This document shows positions 36,783 to 48,932 of a DNA stretch of 64,000 bases, piece by piece. Numbering within the stretch: the stretch's first letter is position 1; each line of letters begins with the position of its first letter. The notes below the pieces were generated by a model, which made no database searches, was not told where the DNA came from, and saw nothing but the letters and a program-made list of their open reading frames with translations. This DNA comes from Oreocharis arfaki (taxonomy: Eukaryota; Chordata; Aves; Passeriformes; Paramythiidae). A program made the translations under genes and the position numbers. Location of the stretch: positions 884,210-948,209 of the forward strand of contig VZRR01004497.1 in assembly GCA_013398015.1 (NCBI GenBank), given 5' to 3'.

Positions 36783-38645
36783 TGACTTTGATCTCTTCTC
36801 AAGAAGAGAATTATCTTCAAGTAGGAATATATTTATAATCATGCAGTTTTCTTTAAACTGGAGATGATACCTTCCCTTAAGATTTTTTTGTGTCCTACTG
36901 TAATAAATAATATTCTCATTAGAATTAGAATGGAATTATAATTCTCATTTTAGGGGCTATATTGTTTAATGAGAGTTCCTCAGTAGTTCTTAGATCCATG
37001 CATTGCTTCCCTACTCCCAAATACTCAGTCTGCGCTTTTTTTTAACTGGCTCATTTGATTCTGGTTTCTACTAACCTAACTTAATATTGATTTTGTTTTA
37101 GTCTCCACCTTCCACCTCCTTGGCCTTTCTGTTTAAATTAAATCTGTTTTTAAATGGATGCTGTCTCAACCCCCAGTTGCCAGCACCTTAGCCTATTCAC
37201 TTAAATTGCATCTATTGTTAAATCAATCTTACTCCAGCATCCAGCGTTGCTCTCTTGAGCTTTCCACTCAACATCACATACAGGCCTAAGTGGTGCCCTT
37301 TCCTGTCTGTACCTTTCATCCAGCTGTTCCATTAAAATGAAACCTCTTTACAAATCCATTTTCTACTTTGAGTTGCAGTCCCTTTACTTCGTCATTTCTG
37401 AACAGCAGCAGCCTTATGTCTGTTGTAGTTTGTGGAGCTCAAAAAGAAACTTTTCAGACTCTCTCTCTTCTGTGTAAATGCCATCTCTCCCAAATCTTAA
37501 CTGTCATGCAGATATGTTACCCTAGTTTCTGGGTCTCAGCTTAAGGAACATCCATGTCATTGTTGCTGCTGCCTGAGTGGTGATTTCCCAGTCAGCAGAT
37601 CATGCCTAAGAGCTCTGTCTTGTAAAAACTGCTGCCTTTGGTGGGGGAAGCGTGAGCCTGGAGAGAATGATGTACCCCTATAACGAAGGGGTGTGCTGAG
37701 CCAAGGAGGGCACAGGATTGGTCAGGCTCTACACTGGGCTGTAAACTGTCTTTATTATATGCTGATAAGGAATCTGGGAATTTGGTGAGCAATGAACAGT
37801 TACAGTTGAGACAACTCTACCTACAGCTTCCCTGATATGATGCATAACTCAACCTGTTTGACACATCCAACAGACTTGCAGACTAATTAGCAGTTTAGGT
37901 GGTCAGAGTTCTCAATGCCTTTTCCTTTATGCCCATGCCTGGCCTGTGAGAGAGATGGTGAGGTTTCATCTCGAAAGAAAGAAAAGTCCTCCCTTTTTCT
38001 TTACAGATAATAGCCTCAAAAATTAAATCAGATCCACGCAGACCACCTGAGCTGAGAGACTGCCACTGATTTTTCCTGAAGCTAAGGTTTGTTCACAATT
38101 CTGATAGCACTAAGCTTTGAAATGCAGCAGTAAAAAAGCCAAAGCTGCTCATTTCTTGTTTTAAGGGAGTATCCATGACAAAAATAATACAATATGGTTC
38201 TCTTTTTATGTAATCATACATTATGGCCTTAGAGGATATTGAAACTACCTCGCAAAGCAAGTATTATAAATTCAAAAAGAGATGACTAACCAGTATAAGT
38301 CAGTGAAGTACATTGACCCAAACCATGAATTTCAGGTTATGGTCAGGTAAATTTTGAAGATAATTTTATTTGGTCATAGATACTTTCTCAAAATGGAGCA
38401 AAATTGAAGAAAAAGGAATAAGAATTAACTGTCCACCTTTTTACCCATCTTTGAAAGTCTCAGGTCTGAATTTCATAAATCTAAAGGCAAGCGGCATCTT
38501 CCACCAAGAAGAGTTGTCAATTTTGTTTAGAAGAGAAGGGGATAAGTAATGATTACTGATAAGGTCAAAGCAAAAGAAAGACCCTTGCAACTAAAGTATC
38601 ACAAAAATTTCTTAGAAGAACCACAGTCCCAGAACAAGAGAAAGG
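36783..38645. other. Intron sequence with a decayed tandem repeat
   Basis: There is no gene. The 37112-37247 part is a two-unit diverged tandem repeat, listed separately. The remainder is unremarkable AT-rich DNA. Confidence 0.5.
37112..37247. repeat. Diverged tandem repeat, unit about 68 bases
   Basis: Unit 1 starts 'ccacctccttggcctttctg' at 37112 and unit 2 'ccagcaccttagcctattca' at 37180. Both continue with 'ttaaatt..atct.ttgttaaat' type sequence and end '...cccccag' or '...catccag'. By eye the two units agree at roughly two thirds of positions. Weaker partial copies may follow up to about 37390. Confidence 0.55.
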
Positions 38646-38786
38646 AGAAGTTATTAAGTCAGTTGGTCAGAGCATGGCGCTAATTAACACCAAGGTTGTA
38701 GGTTTGATCCCTGTATGGCCATTCACTTAAGAGCTGGACCCAATGATTCTTGTGGGTCCCTTCCAACTCAGAATATTCTGGGATTA
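38646..38786 (+). mobile_element. tRNA-Ile-derived SINE with a CR1-like tail (TguSINE1 type)
   Basis: The first ~75 bases follow tRNA-Ile(AAT): 'agtcagttggtcagagcatg' (D arm, A box), 'gcgctaattaacacc' (anticodon arm with AAT and one extra base), 'ccaaggttgtag' (variable region) and 'ggtttgatccctgtatggcc' (T arm; B box at 38701-38711 differs from GGTTCGATCC by one base). A linker leads into 'gagctggacccaatgattct' and 'gggtcccttccaactc', then 'atattctgggatt', which matches the CR1 3' end. The head plus tail make a composite SINE mobilised by CR1 machinery, as described for passerine TguSINE1. The extra anticodon-loop base and the decayed acceptor stem argue against a functional tRNA. Confidence 0.85.
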
Positions 38787-41700
38787 AAATATTGAAACTA
38801 ATTTAGGTGATTGTTTGCTAAACACTTTTCTTTATGCTGTGAAATTCTTGCCTCTTCTTTAGTTCTCTTTACTGTGCTTCTGATGTCATCAGAACTTCAA
38901 CCTTTCATAAAGTAACCTTTTAAAATTCTTCCTGTTTTAAACTTTGACATGTTGTCTATATGTTGTGCTTCTTAGATTTTCTACTTTTACTATTTCAACA
39001 GCTTTAATGGCTTCAGTATAGAAGACAAGCAAGATTTATAGCAAGAGATGCCGTTGTAATAAATCAGGAGATATAGCTGTTATGGTTTTCCAGCTGGGCC
39101 AGTTGGTCAAATGAAATATATTGCCTGTTCCTAGAAAAGCCGTTTTTCTAGAAGGCTACATTGTATTTATTGCATTTAGTCTGTATTGCTGATGGGCTTT
39201 ATTAACTCTGTATTGTAACAAGTCTTTCTTTTACCAGGGCTTTCTGATTTGGGTCATAGCTGGACTCACTTTAAACTTCATTTGACATTCTTTTGCCTTG
39301 AATCAGTAACTATACAGTTGGTTTTGTTAGCAGAAATTTTATCTCAGTTCATCTGTGTTTTTTTCAATATCACAGATTAAATACAGCAAAATTAAGTGAT
39401 ACTGTGTGACTCTCACTATTTATATGATGCCTCTTATTCCTTGGCGTTGATTTCTACTCATTCTCTTTTCCTCCTTAATCATGACAATGAGTTAGTTTGG
39501 AGGACTGAAATTTGAGATTACAAGGTCTTCATAAAAATGTCTTTCAACTTCATCTTTCTTGAGGGAGAGTTTTTTTATGGATGAGGGCAGTATTGCATTA
39601 TCTTTCTTTTTCATTGGCAGATTGATTCACTAGTGGCTTCAAAGTGGTATTAATCCTGTTACAGGCTCTACTCCAGACATTCATCTTTCTCCTAGTATGA
39701 AATTATACCACTTTCTAACAATGAGAAAACCGTTTTCCTTGCCATCATGTTTGCTAACACATGTGATATTTCTTTTTTCATTCCATCATGTATGAGAAGA
39801 CCACTAGCTATTGAAAGCTCCCATTTTAAAATGCTCTACATTCTTACTTCTATTTCCAAAGTTGAGAAAGTGGTCATTTTATGTTTTGGGGTGTTAAGGA
39901 GCTAATTTGAGTTGGTGACAATGATGGTAATACCAAAAGCAATATTGAGAGATGAGAAAGTTGACTTGAATGGGAAGATAGAGCAGGAAAAAAAGCAATA
40001 AAAATATGAGGAGCAATTAATTTCCTCATTTGCAGAGAAATACAGAGACAAATGAATACTCATGGATGCACTTGGATGTCATTAAGTAGTAAACCTAGCA
40101 GATATATCCACAATGTATCTAAAATGCTGGATGGTCATATATTCTGGGGTAGACTAAGGGTGCCATAGAAGAACTTGATAGTGCATTTGCTGGGGCTGGA
40201 AAAGGCTCACATGAGACTGATAAACAAAAGATTTTTTTGCTGGCTTCTTCTTCTTGAAAAACTAAAATCAAGAAGAAACAGAAGAGCTTGTTGATTTGTG
40301 CTCATTCACAGAGATAAAAAATTGCAAGGAAGATATTGAGAATCTGGAGATCACTGAAGGGACTTATCCACTTCTGTTTCCTACGTGTAGACTTTGATTC
40401 AGAGAAGGCACAGTAGGACCACAGGCTTCCGGTGGGAGGGATTTTCTGCTGGGATGAGGAGAGGAGGGCTCCATCAATGCTGGAGGCAGCATTCCCCTTA
40501 ACAAAGAGAAAAAGGTAGTTTGCATCTAAAGACACTAAAACCCTGAGAGATTTGTGGTAGAAAACTTTAGGGTCTCAAGGACTGAAGCAGACCACCCCTA
40601 AGTGAGGTGTAGCTGTGAGTGCAGTGTAGGTGCAGGGTGGGGATCTCATGCAATGCCCCACGCAAAGGAGCAAATGTCGTGTGGTGAAGCAGAATTTCTA
40701 CACAGAATGTCCCTTGTAGTCATGAGGGCAAAGGCAGAATGATAAATGAGAAGGAGGATGAGGAAATGGAAATGGCCTCATCTGAAATGGAGGAAAACGT
40801 TAGAGAGTGTTAATGGGTTTGATATCATAAAGTGGAAAATAGCATCAGATCAGTATTCTTCTGAAAAAGCTGATACCTGACCTCTCAGGCTGCTGGAAGT
40901 ACAAGTTTTAGCATCTGTAGCAAGTTCAAGATATCAAGTCTTCTGAGGCAAAGATGGTAGTTCTGAACCTGGATCCCAGCAAAGTCAGCTACTAATAAAG
41001 GAAGGGCCAGGGAAGAAGGAAACTCCCCTGACAGCAAAAGGTATTAACAGGCAGGCATGTTAAGCAGATTTTAGAGCAAATAAGAAAGAGTTACAAAGGA
41101 AAGGAAAATTGCAACTTGGGCTGAGTGTGACAGAGCTTTAGTCAGCCAGACCTTTGAAGTGGATGTGCACAGTTCCTTTTATACAAAACTTCCCAAAAAC
41201 ACTGCAACACAAAACTCATAAAAGGCAGAATTAATTGCATTATAAACTAGCACGCTTTTAAAGTGGAAGACTCGAAATTACTGGATCATACAGAACAGAA
41301 ACAAGAGGCTTATAGCATTTCCTCCAGTGTTTTCTGTGTCTGTGTAGTTGGAGAACCGTTTGAGTCTTAGCCAAGTCTCTCTGACTTCCTGACTTGCAGG
41401 ATATTCTGCTTGACATCCCAAGTTCTTTCCATCATCTCTAAGGCCTGCCTGGTTTGCTGCTCCCCCCACTGCAGCTTCTGCTTGAGGAGTAGGTGCTGTG
41501 CTGTGCTGTGCCATGAACGCACACGCACACACTCCTGAATGTCCTTGGCTCACTTCACTTTTCACAAGACAAGTAAAGATACAAACACATAAAGCAAATA
41601 TCATGTCATAGAGGATGATAATAGCAAATTTCAGAAGCAGTCTTTCATCCCTAGGAAGGTAGGAAGATGGAAAAAATCCAGAATCACTCAGTGCTAAGAG

Positions 41701-44700
41701 GAGTCCCTCCAGTCCCATAACCTACTTTTTAAAAATAAAATTAATGTTCTATTGTGAATAGATTATGTGAACTTTCTTCAATACATAGAAATCCTTTCCT
41801 CCAAATGTCACACATGTTCTAATATGTCGTGTATTTGATCTTGTAAATACTTTTCTCTAGGAATTTTATCTTTAATTATTCATTAGCGTTGAATAGGTTC
41901 AGCATTAATTTTAAAAATAGGGAATATTAATTTCACATACTAAAATATCAGTGACTTGTAGCTAAGGTTAGAAAAAACAGTTGTGATATTCTTGGGTATA
42001 TAATAACCAGGCAGTTATAAATACTTAAGTGTTGCCTCAAAAATAAATAATTGGATCATTCTGGCAAATAACTGAAGCCAAAAGAAATTCTATGGATACA
42101 AAGAATGACAGGCCAGGAACAGAGCCCTGTGGGATTCAACTGATAGGAAAAAAACCCAAAAACTGACAACTTGAAAGAACAAAACACCTAACTTGCAACC
42201 TAGCAATGAACTGTTAGTGGAATAGATCAATTCCAGTGAGTCCGAGCATCTGCACTGAACATTTTTGAAAGAATGCTGTAGTTTATGGCATCAAACTCAG
42301 CAGTAATATAAAGGCACACTAATATATAGCGTGTATTCCTGAATTGGAATACCAAAAAAAGATCAAAGCATAACTTCAAAAAGCAGATTCAGAGTTCTGT
42401 CTCTTTTGAAGTCAACTTGGACACATTTATTGTGAAGATCGCGTGTCTAGAGGTGTGACTGAAGCTGTAACAGCCTTCTGGAAAACAGTCTTGGGACTAT
42501 TTGAGCTGCCATTTTAGTGGATAGACTGGATTGTGTTATGAGAACTCAATGGCATGTTTCTCTCCCAATATTGTGTGAATGTAATTGATAAACATGGTTT
42601 CTGGGCATTTAATGTCTTTTATGCATGGTTTATTTTTCCTTTGCAGGCTTAATTTGTACATAGGCAGTATAGCTTAAAGTAGCTTAAAGAGGGAATCGTG
42701 GAACATTCTGTGCCAAAAGGGAATAGCTCAGAAAGGGTGTCAGAAAGGGGAAAACCAGTTATTAGGGAAGACTGATATTTACCAATTCACATCTCTAATT
42801 TTATCACTGTATTAAAAATTATCTAGGAAGTTTTAATTAGAACTGTTTACAATTTTCTTTGGTCATAAGCAGAAAGAAGGCTACCCTTCACTGTATTTGA
42901 AATCTCATACTATTTATGAGAACTAGCCACCTTTAAATACAAGCCTCAAAAAAAACCCCACAGCTTTATTTGTTTGAAACATTTTTAAATACAACTTCCA
43001 TATATTGGTATTCTCACAAGGATGTTAGCATTTTCATTAAAATGAGGAACAGAAAAATATAGTGACCTATATAGGAAGAAAATGTATCATCAGACATACT
43101 TAGTTTGAATTGCATTGCTGAAGAACAATGTAAGTCATAGCCAGCTATGCTGAGGTGTATGGGATGGTTGATGCCCAAGCTGATAAGTATTTAGAGAGAG
43201 TAAAATATGACATTTTAAACCAAAATGAAAAACTATTCTTCGTCGACTTAAACCTTGCATCTGGGTTGGCATACAGCACAATGTCATAAAAACCTGATGT
43301 TTTCTAAGGCCTAAAGAAAACAATTTATACATACCTGTTGCTTAAAGTATATTTTTTCTGATACTAAATTAGTGATTGTAAACTTGTGGTAAGTATTTTC
43401 CTACATGCCTTATGTGTGATAACCATACTTTTCTAGGGACTTCTACCATGTAGTGGCCAGGAGTCCCTAATGACTTGAAAGTCACTGAAAAATACTTACT
43501 TTTAGAGGAAAAAAACCCCAACAAAACACCATAATGGGGCAGCCTGTGACTTAGTTTCAGTAACAGGATGGTATGGCTATAAATTGCTTTCAAAGGCATG
43601 GCACTGAGAGGATTTTTGAAAGATACTTTCAGATTTTGAATGACTGGGGAGGTCTGGGTTAAGAAGGTTTGAGCAATTTTCACCTCCTAACATCTTAGAT
43701 CTTCTTCATACTTCCTTCGTCTTACTGGTCAGTCACATCCTTGGAGAATAAATGATACTGGTATCTTGGGTGTCACATCACTGATAAAATGAGGAAAGAG
43801 ATCAGTAGCAAATATCATAGATAAAATTTCCATGCCAGTTCCCTTTCTAAGGCAGCTTGTGAAAGGATCCTTCTTTCAGTGCAGCCCTGTAGAGAAGAGT
43901 GATGCTTACATGTTACAAGGTAGAGCAGTTTTTTAAATTGTGATCTATCCCACTGGTGAAGACTGAAGAAAATCTGGTGCAAGTATCTTAATAATTACTG
44001 TGGAACATCGAATTATTCCCCTCCTAGCTTCCAGTAATAAAAATTTAAGTAAAAGGTTGTCTCGTAGTAATTTTCTACCACTTTATCCTGTTTTAACCTG
44101 ATTATCATCTGCCAGTGCTTAATAGAGACAGAGCAGCAATGAGCACCACATATGAACACTGCTGTCTCTTCTCCCTTTCTTAATTGTCTTGCACTCGTTT
44201 TCCCTCCTTTAGTCCTCTACATAAGTGAGATGCTATTCCTGCGATCCTGCAATGGAATGTGTGATTCTTCTGCTACATGGCTTGAGACTTAGGTGCTCAG
44301 GCTTAGTATGAAGAGGGGAAAATGGGTAGTATTGGCTCCAGACAGATAGCTGGGTCAGTCTGGCTGGTGCAGTGAAGGGTGTAAGGGCAGTGGATCTCCT
44401 GAGGGTGGAAGGCAACTGAAAAAGCAGACACCCTAGGAAAAAAACATGCTTATCTGGAAAGTTTATGTAAGCTACCAGTGCAAACATTGGAAAGACCAGA
44501 GTTTGGCCTTTATTCACATAGCACTGACCCAATCCCCCAGTTTTGCTTCCTCTTTCGAGTTGATTTTGGCTCCTTTTCTGCCAGCTACACCCTCCTCAGT
44601 TGCATACCTTTTCTTAATGAATGCAATTGCATTGATATATTGCCATTCAAAAAAATCTCAGTACAAGGAAAACAATTCAGTGCAAAATAGTATTTGGAAC

Positions 44701-46869
44701 CCTACAGGTTAAGAAAATCTTCTGTGCATAAAAATACAAGTTCGAGCAGCTGCTTAGTCTGCCTCTCTCTTGGGCAGGGGACAGCTGGAGGTGCCAACCA
44801 TTCGAGCCATCAGCTTTGGGGCTTACTCCCATTTATAAAATGGGGAGGCAAGCACCAATAGGATCTAACGTATTCCGGGCCAAGAGACTGCAGGATTTAC
44901 TAAGAATTGTGCTATCACCATATTGCTGCTCTGTTCACACCCTGCACCTCCAGACATGCTTAGAATTTGCCAACTTTGAAAGAAGAAATTAGTGATATAC
45001 CAAGGAGCTGACAAGCTCTGGCAGCTGCTTGCACAGGGCCTGCTAGCAGGTCAATGGGATATTGCCAGAGAAGCTGAATTCCAGATGGGAAGGTGGGAAA
45101 GGAGAAAGGATTTTTTCTTTTTCTGAGCTCTGATTCTTTTACGCAAGCTTCAAAGGAAAGCAGATTTTAACTTGCATATGGGTGAATGCGCTGGATAAAT
45201 AGTAGCAAGGCAACCCAAAGTGTCATCTGTCTAGAAAAGAATAACCCTCAAAATTACAGATGACAGTGGATACACTCTCGTCAGCCAGCAGTATACTGCA
45301 CTTTTCTCACTCAGGCAGATTATGACAACCGTTCCTCTGATATGGCCCATGAATGAATGAACATCACTTTAATGGACTGCCTGCGGTGGACAGCCAGCAC
45401 AGATTTGCACTTCCAAGCACAGCAGGTAGTGAACTCTAAAGGAACATTTCACACTGGCCATTAAGCATCCAGCATGACCACAGAACTGAGGTGACACAAG
45501 GAGAGAGCAATTCCCTGGGAACAGGGATCATGTTTTGCAGCCAGCTGCAGATAAAATAACCAGCTTCTGCTGTAACCTGCTATTATCTGTGGGATGCTAA
45601 AAAATCCTCTCCCTAGGATTTTAAGTTTCTCTCTGCATGACTGTAGTTAATGACTGGACTACATGGGGTGCTTCTTGTTTAGTGACTGAATATCCCTACT
45701 GCTAACAAGTTGTGGTTGTTGGTTTGGTTTGGGTTTTTTTAATTTAGCACATAGTACTGTAGAATTGTATAGAACACTCGTTTTTAATTGAACTTTCTTC
45801 CAGGCTTATGCAACTTTCTGAAGCTATTTAGTGTAGTCCTATGAATCTATGGCAGAAATTATCCGTAATCCATTAACCAGGCAGAAATAAACAAATGCAA
45901 TTACTTTATATCATACTTAAACCAGTGTTTTCCCCTTGGGAAACCTATATGAACGTTGCTGCTATTTACTTTTGGCCATTTAAATACAGGTATGTATGCA
46001 TCCGAAAGTTCGTTCAGTGTAAAGTTTTAAGATATTTGATGCCTGCTTGCACTGAAATGTACATAATAATGTCTTTGCTTCCAGTGAAAATAAAAATTCC
46101 ATTTTCTGTGTTTAATGGCCATTTGTGGTCTTAGTCCTGAAAGGCTACTAATTTTAAGGGATGAAAATACCAGGTAAAATCAAAATAAATTTTAAAAACT
46201 TTAAGTAACTTATAATTCAAATAATTGATGATGAATCTTCATATTAAAGAGCTATCAGCCATAAAATAGAGTGCATAATGAAAAATGGCACATTCCATTG
46301 CCTTGTGCAATAGAATAGCTTCTTGCCTTGAGAATAAACTTCACATGAATTTTAAGGTGAACTTCAGCTTTAATGCTACATAAGACATCTTGGATTGCAA
46401 AAGAGAAAGCCTCAGCTAAACAGGTTTGAGCAGCTCATCTCAATGCTTGCTGGATGGTGCTATTAAATATATTCTCTTTGTCAGAACAAAGACACATCTA
46501 TGTTGTCAATCATTAATACATCTTAACTTCATTTCTTGCTCGAAAAGATTTGTTGGTAGAAAGGCTAGTTGTTTTAAATTCTTTCCCTGTTTACAATTGC
46601 AGGTGATGCTTGTGATTGCTGAGAGGAGTGATGTGTGGTTCTGAAGTGGTGAATTGCCACAAAAACATTATTTTAGTGTCTTATGCTAACATGTGCTCCA
46701 TTTAAAAAAATTAAAAAGACAAAACAAAAAACCTCCAGGACTTTGGAAATCAGGGAAAACTAAAGTACATAACAAAAAAAAAATCACTATGGATGTGATT
46801 TGTTCTAAAAAATTATTCAGTAAATATGTAATGTTTTAGACATCTAGCAGCTGATGAGGTTCCCAGCAC
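38787..46869. other. Intron sequence, no gene seen
   Basis: About 8 kb without a recognised exon. A 146-codon minus-strand frame (41278-41718) has a Cys/hydrophobic start and an Ala/Gln-rich middle driven by a GCTGT repeat near 41494-41511; no domain is recognised. The segment 42080-42330 may be an old interspersed repeat (see findings). Confidence 0.5.
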
Positions 46870-47356
46870 ATGAAGGAGATCAGTGTGTTAAAGCACATCC
46901 AGAGGAGGGACACCAAGTAGATTAGAGGGATGGAGTACCTCTCCTACAAGGAAAGGCTGAGAGAATTCGGATTTTTCAGCCTGGAGAAGAGAAGGCTTCA
47001 AGGTGACCTAATTGTGTCCTTCCAGTACCTGAAGGGAGCCTAAAAGAAAGATGGAGACTGACTTTTTATAAGAGCATGTAGTGACAGGACAAAGGGGAAT
47101 GGATTCAAAGTGAAAGAGCGTAGGTTTTGATTAGATATTAGGAGGAAATTCTTTACTGTAAAACTGAGGAGACACTGAAGTAATTTGCCCAGAGAAGTTG
47201 GATGCCCCATGCCTGAAAGTGTTCAAGGCTGGGTTGGATGAGACTTTGAGTTGGATGAGCCTGCTCTAGTGGAAGGTGTCCCTGTCTATAGCAGAGGGGT
47301 TGGAACTAGATGATCTTTAAAGTCTTTTCCAACCCAAACCATTCTGTGATTCTATG
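46870..47356 (+). mobile_element. CR1 LINE, 3' fragment
   Basis: The landmarks are 'cacatccagaggagggacac', 'agtacctctcctacaaggaa', 'ttcagcctggagaagagaag', 'cttccagtacctgaaggg', 'ttgattagatattaggagga', 'ggatgccccatgcctgaaag' and the terminal 'accattctgtgattctatgg'. It is about 490 bases, 5' truncated and in the NKAIN3 orientation. The ORF2 C-terminus is interrupted by stops. Confidence 0.95.
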
Positions 47357-48796
47357 GTTTTAAAAATCAACTTTTACAACAGTTCACCTGCAAATATTTC
47401 CTCTATAAGGGTTCAACCCCGTTAGTGCTGAAGTAAATTCTGATGTACATAATTTCGTTTAATGACAACATTCTGAAGGAGAGCTGCAACATGAAAGAAA
47501 TACATTAGAAGGAGGAGGTGCAGATAGGCTGGGGCTGGCACTTGAGCTGGGCAAGCTCTCCAGCACATTATGTCCTGCTCAGACAGTTTTAAGAGAGCAG
47601 TCTTAGGGCAAAGGTGATGCTGTATGATTGAAGTACATCAAGTTCAGTTTTCAGCCATGTTGCACCATTTCTGGACTCAGGAGGAGAGGCAAACTGAATT
47701 CAACAGGAGCATTTCCGCAGATTTCAGTGGGTTTTTCGTTAGTCTGTCAATCTCTAAGCCTCCTTTTCCCATTGCCTCATCCTGGATAAGCACTCTTTGT
47801 TGGTCTAAGTAGTGCACACATTGGCTGGGAAGGGACTGTTTTTTCATTAGTTGCTCATACAGCAGTTAGCACAATGACTATCAAAATTCTGCTTAGGACT
47901 TTTGTATATATGCCTATGGATAAACAAATGAAGGAAGTTGCTTTCCATGTGACCAAAGAATCCTAATGCATTGTGAATTTGTCAGCTCTGGACATGGCTG
48001 CAAAAAGCCCTTTGAAATCAATAGAATAGTCTTTTCCACAAACCTGCTTTTAAGATTTCCAGGATAGCTTGAAATTGTGGCCTCTTGGACCTGCTTAAAA
48101 TCTTACCAATGTAATAAAATACAGGACTCAGACTAAAATGTCTTTTTTTAAAACCAGTATCACCATGGAAAGAACTAAAAACTTCTCAAGAGCACATTAT
48201 TTCTGGCATAGAAAGTAGAAGGATTCTGAAAAGGTGTCCTGACCCCACACATTCATCCAGAGAAGATGCTGCTGCTTTTTCATATTTAGTTATCACCTGC
48301 TTATTCTTAAGTCAGCTGTCTTGCCTTTGGGTTTTGTTGATGCTTTCCTACAAGTCCATTGAGCCTGAAGAGTTTCGGTGAAATTAGGTTCACAAGCTAA
48401 ACTGTTTCCGTTGCCTAAATTTCTAAGCACTTATAAAGGAGTCTAGGGGAATTATTAAATACATATTTTATATATTTATTTTTATATGCTGAGATTGCCC
48501 TGAAGAGAATCAGCTATTTTACCCCTCAGTGGTTTCTCTTAACGTGCTCTGCACATCCTTGAATGCTCCTTTTGCACACACACTGGCAGGAGTGTGTTAT
48601 GTCTGCTTATCCAACTGTTGCCTGATTTTCCAGGCATGGGGCTAAATAGACCCCAAGGAAGACAGAGCATGGAGCCTTCTGTAAGCAGTTTCCATGGCAT
48701 CTTTATCTACTTGGTTTATTTCTTGTATGCAAACCTGTGCACGCACCTTTTTTTTTTTTCCCTTTTTAACATAATTTGTCCACATTTCTTTTTCAG
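47357..48796. other. Intron sequence leading into the FDFIGG exon
   Basis: No gene. The last part has a long polypyrimidine tract (T run at about 48749-48760, then 'ccctttttaa' and 'cacatttctttttcag' ending at 48796). That makes a strong acceptor-like site 52 bases before the exon acceptor at 48848. Confidence 0.55.
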
Positions 48797-48848
48797 TTGA
48801 CATATTTTCATTTCCATTTGTTCATGTCTGGAACTGTTGTATTTTCAG

Positions 48849-48932
48849 TTGATTTCATAGGTGGACTTGACACAGACTCCTACCGACAGCCCCCCCAGGA
48901 ACATGTTGAGTTAAAGCCTGTAAAGCCTGTAG
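48849..48932 (+). CDS. NKAIN3: NKAIN3 coding exon: cytoplasmic FDFIGG tail
   Basis: Joined to the base T carried over from 28049, this exon reads F-D-F-I-G-G-L-D-T-D-S-Y-R-Q-P-P-Q-E-H-V, then E-L-K-P-V-K-P-V and one leftover base. 'EEEDSFDFIGG' across the junction is the hallmark of the NKAIN C-terminus; other members read FDFIGGFD, so Leu here replaces the usual Phe. The 'HVELKPV' part aligns with 'HLQLQPM' of NKAIN2. The acceptor is 'tgtattttcag' and the donor 'gtaagg' at 48933, leaving phase 1. Reading through the donor would add G-K-V-L-V-P-R-T-T-L-I-L-L-T-E-L-N and a stop at 48984. An internal GT at 48920 is a weaker alternative donor (phase 0). The best-known mammalian NKAIN3 isoform ends differently, so this bird form keeps the ancestral-type tail. 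Confidence 0.9.

Larger units (their letters stand above)
28050..48848 (+). other. NKAIN3: NKAIN3 intron between the TM4 and FDFIGG exons (about 20.8 kb)
   Basis: It is bounded by a canonical GT donor ('gtaagt') and AG acceptor ('tgtattttcag'). It holds two CR1 fragments near 36 kb, one near 47 kb, a tRNA-derived SINE, microsatellites and a decayed tandem repeat, each listed separately. 28050-35754 otherwise shows no gene; a GC-richer patch lies at about 33270-33590. I searched it for the alternative last exon used by mammalian NKAIN3 (ending in a short Cys-containing tail) and could not recognise one. Confidence 0.8.

Noticed and set aside
38646..38720. Functional tRNA-Ile gene
   Set aside because: The anticodon loop has an extra base, the acceptor stem no longer pairs, and the sequence runs straight into a CR1-like tail, so it is a SINE head.
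41278..41718. 146-codon minus-strand frame
   Set aside because: Mixed composition, no domain, partly driven by a GCTGT repeat and a CA-rich run; no splice or start context supports a gene.
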